The notes under the pieces were generated by a model. The model did not search any database and had not been told where the DNA came from. It saw only the letters and a list, made by a program, of their open reading frames with translations. Below are positions 7,258 to 10,709 of a DNA stretch of 10,709 bases, piece after piece. This DNA comes from Ruminococcus sp. UBA4275 (lineage in GTDB: Bacteria > Bacillota > Clostridia > Oscillospirales > Ruminococcaceae). Within the stretch, counting starts at the first letter, position 1, and every line of letters begins with the position of its first letter. The translations under genes and the position numbers were made by a program. Location of the stretch: assembly GCA_002395085.1 (NCBI GenBank), contig DGVV01000073.1:1-10709 (forward strand), in the 5' to 3' direction.

Positions 7258-8721
7258 ATGCGAAAGTTCACTCTGCTTACGATTCTATCGGCAGTTTGTC
7301 TGACCCTGACAAGCTGCGGCGGCGGGTCTCATGAAGCGGATTCTGCCGGAACATCCCGCACAACTCTGCCGACAGAGACCACGATTCTGCCTGACATAAC
7401 CGAAATAACCGTCACAGAAACAACCGCTGCTGCATCAACGGCAAAAACCAGCCGTTCCGGCAAAACAACACGCACCGGTGCAGATTCCGGCGCATCCACT
7501 GCTGCTTCTTCTGCTGCAACCACTGTTTCAACTGCGCGCAGCATTCAGACGCAGGGCGGCGGCGTGACTGTTCCGACCGCCTCCACACGGCAATCGACAC
7601 AGCGTACTTCCGCATCCACCCATTCCACGGCATCAACCCTCTCCGCTGATCCGGAGACCACCACCGCCCCGATCACCCAGAAAACCACTACGCAAACCGT
7701 CACACAGCCGCCGGTCATCCCGCACACCATTGAAGAACGGCTGGCTGCCATGACCTTGCAGGAAAAGGCGGCACAGATGATGATGGGCAGCGCCGTCAGC
7801 GAAGCCGATGCACTCGCTGCTGCACAAAACAACGTCGGCGCAATCTGCCTGTTCGCGGGTGCATTCTCCGGCAAAACAGCAGAGGAAGTACGCGAAATGA
7901 CCGCAACGCTGCAAGCCGCTGCGAAAACACCGCTTCTGCTCTCCGTCGATGAGGAAGGCGGCACGGTCAACCGCGTCAGCCTCAACTGGCGTCTGCGCGG
8001 CACACCATTCCGCAGCCCCTACGCAATTTTCAATGAGGGCGGCATGGATGCCGTTGTCTCGGATGTGCAGGAGAAAGCGTCGCTGCTGCTTTCTCTCGGC
8101 ATCAATGTCAACCTCGGTCCGGTCTGCGATGTTCCGCTCAGCAGCAGCAATTACATCTACAGCCGCAGCTTCGGCATGGACGCCGCACTGACTTCTGAGT
8201 ATATCAGCGCGGTCATTCCGGAGATGTCCGCGACGCATCTCGGCTCGGTGCTGAAACATTTCCCCGGCTACGGCGGCAGCATCGACACGCACAAGTATAT
8301 GGCATACGATGAACGCAGCTACGATGAGTTCGCATCGCGCGACCTGCTTCCCTTTGCAGCAGGCATTGCGGCGGGCGCGGATGCAGTCATGGTCAGCCAC
8401 AATATCGTCACCTGTATGGACGCAAATGCCCCCGCTTCGCTTTCGCCGGAGGTTCACCGCGTGCTGCGCGAGGAACTCGGCTTCACCGGCGTCATCATGA
8501 CGGATGATCTGGGCATGGGCGCGATTCTGCAATACAGCGGCGGACAGGATCCCGCGGTGGCTGCGGTGCTTGCCGGCAATGACATCGTGACCTACGCAAA
8601 CTACGGCACATCTGTTCCGGCGATTGTTTCGGCAGTTGAGAGCGGCATCATCTCCGAGACACAGATCGACGAATCCGTACTGCGCATCCTCGCGTGGAAG
8701 GAATCGCTGGGTTTGCTGTGA
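7258..8721 (+). CDS. Lipoprotein, glycoside hydrolase family 3 (NagZ-like), long Ser/Thr linker; tandem paralogue
   Basis: A 487-residue paralogue of the preceding gene. The signal peptide ends in the lipobox Leu-Thr-Ser-Cys (Cys20). Residues 21-155 are a Ser/Thr/Ala-rich low-complexity linker, three times longer than in the neighbour. The GH3 domain covers about 157-487, with VDEEGGTVNRVS (230-241), KHFPGYGGSIDTH (333-345) and GVIMTDDLGM (411-420). His345 and Asp416 are the expected catalytic pair. The long linker would carry the enzyme through the thick cell wall and may be glycosylated (inference). The ATG at 7258 has GGAGGG (7247-7252) five bases upstream; an in-frame TTG at 7237 has no comparable site. 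It begins 38 bases after the first GH3 gene, so the two are probably co-transcribed. No clear terminator directly follows the stop. Confidence 0.9.
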   Translation: MRKFTLLTILSAVCLTLTSCGGGSHEADSAGTSRTTLPTETTILPDITEITVTETTAAASTAKTSRSGKTTRTGADSGASTAASSAATTVSTARSIQTQGGGVTVPTASTRQSTQRTSASTHSTASTLSADPETTTAPITQKTTTQTVTQPPVIPHTIEERLAAMTLQEKAAQMMMGSAVSEADALAAAQNNVGAICLFAGAFSGKTAEEVREMTATLQAAAKTPLLLSVDEEGGTVNRVSLNWRLRGTPFRSPYAIFNEGGMDAVVSDVQEKASLLLSLGINVNLGPVCDVPLSSSNYIYSRSFGMDAALTSEYISAVIPEMSATHLGSVLKHFPGYGGSIDTHKYMAYDERSYDEFASRDLLPFAAGIAAGADAVMVSHNIVTCMDANAPASLSPEVHRVLREELGFTGVIMTDDLGMGAILQYSGGQDPAVAAVLAGNDIVTYANYGTSVPAIVSAVESGIISETQIDESVLRILAWKESLGLL

Positions 8722-8751
8722 TAATTCTATATTCGTCCTGTTAAGATCGTA

Positions 8752-8780
8752 TTGACAAATCTTATGTTTCATGATATTCT
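8752..8780 (+). promoter_or_regulatory. Consensus promoter of the ABC exporter leader
   Basis: A perfect -35 TTGACA (8752-8757) and TATTCT (8775-8780) are separated by 17 bases. Transcription would start near 8787, about 155 bases before the ATPase start codon. This leaves a long leader with hairpins. The promoter sits about 30 bases after the stop of the second GH3 gene, so the exporter is an independent unit. Confidence 0.75.
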
Positions 8781-8786
8781 GATTCT

Positions 8787-8925
8787 ATGGAATCCGATTT
8801 ACCGTGATACGGAAGCTTTGTTTCATTCACGCAGTTCCGTAACATATTTGGAGTAAGCAGACTAGTATAGTTAGTGGCAGATCAGTTCCGCATCTCATCC
8901 TGATTCGCAGAACTGATCTGCTTTT
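8787..8925 (+). promoter_or_regulatory. Structured leader with possible attenuator upstream of the ABC exporter
   Basis: The leader contains a stem 8808-8814 with 8835-8841 (7 pairs, 20-base loop) and then a terminator-like stem 8877-8888 with 8910-8921. The octamer CAGTTCCG occurs twice, at 8832-8839 and 8883-8890. Because of this, CGGAA at 8810-8814 could pair with either copy, and GAACTG at 8910-8915 could pair with CAGTTC of the first copy. Alternative folds are therefore possible, the usual layout of transcription attenuation. It matches no riboswitch I recognise. The alternative is a short independent RNA with its own promoter and terminator. Confidence 0.4.
8877..8925 (+). terminator. 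Terminator-like hairpin just before the ABC ATPase gene
   Basis: A perfect 12-base-pair stem (8877-8888 with 8910-8921) with a 21-base loop is followed by TTTT and a pyrimidine-rich tract. The ribosome binding site GGAG of the ATPase gene lies at 8930-8933, only a few bases beyond. The hairpin could end readthrough from the GH3 operon, attenuate transcription from the promoter at 8752-8780, or both. The large loop makes it weaker than the other terminators in the window. Confidence 0.6.
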
Positions 8926-8941
8926 CTCTGGAGAAAACATT

Positions 8942-9613
8942 ATGATAAAACTTGTTGACTTTCAAAAACAATACAAACACACTACCATATATGCCCCAAC
9001 GAATATCGTCTTCCCAAGCAACTCCATCAGTTTCCTGATGGGGAAGAATGGCTGCGGCAAAACCACGCTTCTGAAATGTATCGGTATGCTGGAAGGTTAC
9101 AGCGGAGAAATACTGTTTGACGGAAAACATCTTCCTGCGGTGCGGAATCAGTGTATGATTATTTGGGATGATTCTCCTTGCTTCCATAATCTCAGCGGAA
9201 TGCAAAATCTAATGATTTTATCAGACGGTCATTACAGCAAAAAAGAAATACGGCAAACGGCAGATCGTTACCTTGATGATTCCGTTTTGAAGAGAAAAGT
9301 CAAGTCATACTCATACGGTCAGCGAAAAAAACTGATGCTGATACTTGCGGATTTGCTTAAGCCAACGTATCTGATTATGGACGAAATCTCCAATGGTCTG
9401 GATATTGATATGATGGACAGTCTTGCGTCCCATCTGAAGGATCTAAAAAATCACTGCACCATTATTTTGACCGGTCATCAATTTGCCTTTTACGAAAAAA
9501 TTGCAGAACATATCTTTGTAAAAAATAAAACAACGATCACAGAAATTCCACCCGATGAATATGCAGTTCAAACTTTGGAGGAGATCTACCATGCTCACAC
9601 CGCTCAGAAATGA
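8942..9613 (+). CDS. ABC transporter ATP-binding protein
   Basis: A cytosolic ATPase subunit of 223 residues. Walker A is GKNGCGKTT (34-42), Walker B is YLIMDE (143-148), the D-loop SNGLD follows, and the H-loop histidine is H179 in TGHQ. The signature motif is non-canonical: SYGQ (124-127) rather than LSGGQ. The Q-loop region (IIWDDSPCF, 73-81) lacks an obvious glutamine. Both are seen in divergent ABC-2-type exporter ATPases. At about 220 residues it is short, with no C-terminal extension. The ATG at 8942 has GGAG (8930-8933) eight bases upstream. It overlaps the permease gene by 23 bases, indicating translational coupling. Substrate is unknown. Its codon use is clearly more AT-rich than the genes to the left. 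Confidence 0.92.
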   Translation: MIKLVDFQKQYKHTTIYAPTNIVFPSNSISFLMGKNGCGKTTLLKCIGMLEGYSGEILFDGKHLPAVRNQCMIIWDDSPCFHNLSGMQNLMILSDGHYSKKEIRQTADRYLDDSVLKRKVKSYSYGQRKKLMLILADLLKPTYLIMDEISNGLDIDMMDSLASHLKDLKNHCTIILTGHQFAFYEKIAEHIFVKNKTTITEIPPDEYAVQTLEEIYHAHTAQK

Positions 9614-10526
9614 CATACGATATTTTCTGTATTCAAAGCTATGGATTCTTATGACCGCGCTGTTTCTTTTAACAGCGCTCTTTATCTGCAATACAAATCA
9701 TCAAAACGCCCGAGCGAATGTCATAAACTACCAACTCTCTGTGGAACAGGCAGAAAAATCCGGGGAGAATGCAGCTGCTTTGCAAGCCGCAGATTACACA
9801 ATTCTCTCCAGTGACAAGAATAGCGGTGTTGTTGAGAATCCAATCGCGTATTATTATGCAGAAATCGAAAAATCAATAACTTATTTACAGCCGAACCGTC
9901 TGATCGTCCCGCTATTTGCAGGAGAACTGGCGTTTATTCCGATTCTTTCTGCTTTTTTCGGACTCATTTGGGTCTCAGTCGATCACAAATACCATACGCT
10001 GCGATACCGTTCGCTGCGTTTCGGAAAGCAATCTTCTCTTTTTTCCAGACAAATCAGCGGCTATCTCCTGCTGATTATTCTGATGGTCATAACTTCGCTC
10101 TCAACCTTCGGCATTCAGGCATACTTCACGCACGCTTTCTACACAGAGTTTCCTGAAATATCAAATATTCCATACTGTACAGACCATTTTTCTCCTGCGT
10201 TTTACTTGAAATGCATCCCTTTTATTCTATTCCTGTTGCTGTTGTATTACGAATTGGGGTTCTTTGTCGGAAACTTATTCAAGCAAAACCCGATTTCTTA
10301 TGCACTTGTTGGTGCTTATATACTTTTCGTCCCGCCGTTATTCCGATATGATATTGCGAACATAACCTGCAATATCGCAAGACTCATCTTTCCATATAAT
10401 GGCGCATTTACACTGCAAGGCGGCAGTTCAGCAAAACTGATCCCAAGCATATTCGTTCTAATCAGTCTTTTACTTGCATTCATTATTCTGAATGCTGTCA
10501 TCACACAAAAGCGAAGCGCATACTAA
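9591..10526 (+). CDS. ABC-2-type transporter permease
   Basis: A membrane partner of 311 residues for the preceding ATPase. Hydrophobic segments are visible at about 17-33, 105-130, 156-176, 208-229, 236-251 and 284-304. A soluble loop of about 70 residues between the first two is expected outside the cell. This six-span layout with a large first external loop suits ABC-2-type exporters; I cannot assign a substrate or a named family. The ATG at 9591 is chosen because GGAGGAG (9577-9583) lies seven bases upstream. The in-frame ATG at 9555 would add 12 polar residues within the ATPase gene. The start lies inside the end of the ATPase gene. Like its partner, it is AT-rich, suggesting joint acquisition. 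Confidence 0.88.
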   Translation: MLTPLRNDIRYFLYSKLWILMTALFLLTALFICNTNHQNARANVINYQLSVEQAEKSGENAAALQAADYTILSSDKNSGVVENPIAYYYAEIEKSITYLQPNRLIVPLFAGELAFIPILSAFFGLIWVSVDHKYHTLRYRSLRFGKQSSLFSRQISGYLLLIILMVITSLSTFGIQAYFTHAFYTEFPEISNIPYCTDHFSPAFYLKCIPFILFLLLLYYELGFFVGNLFKQNPISYALVGAYILFVPPLFRYDIANITCNIARLIFPYNGAFTLQGGSSAKLIPSIFVLISLLLAFIILNAVITQKRSAY

Positions 10527-10539
10527 ATGATACACAAAA

Positions 10540-10565
10540 AGCACTGCCACACAAGTGACAGTGCT
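10540..10565. terminator. Terminator-like hairpin after the permease gene
   Basis: Bases 10540-10546 pair with 10559-10565, then after one mismatch 10548-10550 pair with 10555-10557, leaving a 4-base loop. The plus-strand side has no U-tract. On the minus strand the stem is followed by TTTTT, so it is a better terminator for something reading leftwards from beyond the right edge. It may still protect the 3' end of the ABC transcript, 14 bases after the stop. Confidence 0.6.
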
Positions 10566-10600
10566 CAGCTTGTAGATAAAGTGTCTCCGACGGATTTATA

Positions 10601-10649
10601 TTGAGGGCTCTGCCCTCAAACTCCCGCTTAAGGGCTACTAGCCCTTAAG
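10601..10649. repeat. Two adjacent perfect palindromes (REP/BIME-like or mobile-element end)
   Basis: The first palindrome is TTGAGGGC (10601-10608) with GCCCTCAA (10612-10619) around TCT. The second is CTTAAGGGCT (10627-10636) with AGCCCTTAAG (10640-10649) around ACT. Both have 3-base loops and a GGGC/GCCC core and stand 7 bases apart in a stretch with no gene. Such paired short-loop palindromes are typical of dispersed REP-like repeats or of subterminal ends of IS200/IS605-type elements. No transposase is seen inside the window. The remaining 60 bases to the right edge are AT-rich and show no identifiable feature. Confidence 0.6.
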
Positions 10650-10709
10650 AATCCCCTATTTTGTGAACCTAGAATTTCAACGCATTTACATTACTTTTCT
10701 TATAGTGGG

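Noticed and set aside
7329..7735. Ser/Thr low-complexity stretch as a possible tandem-repeat or CRISPR-like array
   Set aside because: It stays in frame between the lipobox and the GH3 domain, and no fixed-length repeat unit or spacer pattern is present; it is a linker.
8787..8807. Tiny open frame (Met plus five codons) at the predicted transcription start of the ABC leader
   Set aside because: It has no ribosome binding site and no codon pattern suggesting a sensor peptide; kept only as a possibility for leaderless initiation.
8874..8903. GTG-initiated 9-codon frame whose stop falls in the terminator loop
   Set aside because: The only upstream GGAG is about 20 bases away, too far for normal initiation, so ribosome-controlled attenuation cannot be supported.
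10669..10709. Minus-strand frame of 12 codons entering from the right edge and ending in TAG at 10669-10671, possibly the C-terminus of an adjacent gene
   Set aside because: Too short to show coding character; only suggestive because a leftward U-tract terminator lies at 10540-10565.

Overview
The window looks like a chromosomal segment from a moderately GC-rich Gram-positive Clostridia (Bacillota). A Ruminococcus/Oscillospiraceae-type gut bacterium is my best guess. The evidence is strong AGGAGG-type ribosome binding sites, consensus sigma-A promoters with 17-base spacers, intrinsic terminators, the linked ACT (UPF0237) and UPF0210 genes, and surface lipoproteins with Thr/Ser-rich linkers. 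The taxon is an inference from gene content, not from a marker gene.

Layout. The left edge (1-203) is the acidic C-terminal tail of a gene that begins outside the window. It is followed by a foldable segment (206-282) and a strong intrinsic terminator (296-332). A PhoU-fused Na+/phosphate cotransporter (493-2265) follows, with a TATAAT box and possible Pho-box-like repeats upstream. A hairpin at 2273-2307 separates it from a convergent voltage-gated-type K+ channel on the minus strand (2319-3278). Two good back-to-back promoters lie at 3303-3331 (minus) and 3378-3406 (plus). The plus one starts a run of five co-directional genes with gaps of only 15-44 bases: ACT-domain protein, UPF0210 (PFL-fold) protein, YwqG/DUF1963 protein, and two tandem GH3 (NagZ-like) lipoproteins (to 8721).

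From about 8722 rightwards the DNA becomes visibly AT-richer and codon use changes. A TTGACA/TATTCT promoter drives a leader of about 155 bases containing competing hairpins and an apparent terminator. A two-gene ABC-2-type exporter follows (ATPase 8942-9613, permease 9591-10526, translationally overlapping). The right edge (10540-10709) has no recognisable gene. It holds a terminator-like hairpin that reads best on the minus strand and two adjacent perfect palindromes, suggesting repeat or mobile-element-associated DNA.

How they fit. Phosphate uptake and K+ flux genes are independent housekeeping units. The five-gene run may be one transcript pairing a conserved ACT/UPF0210 module of unknown function with cell-surface N-acetylglucosaminidase-like enzymes. 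The ABC unit looks like an accessory, possibly acquired, exporter with leader-mediated control. Nothing here is certainly a new system. The two RNA-level candidates (the leader at 8787-8925 and the fold at 206-282), together with the unexplained ACT/UPF0210 operon, are the best leads.
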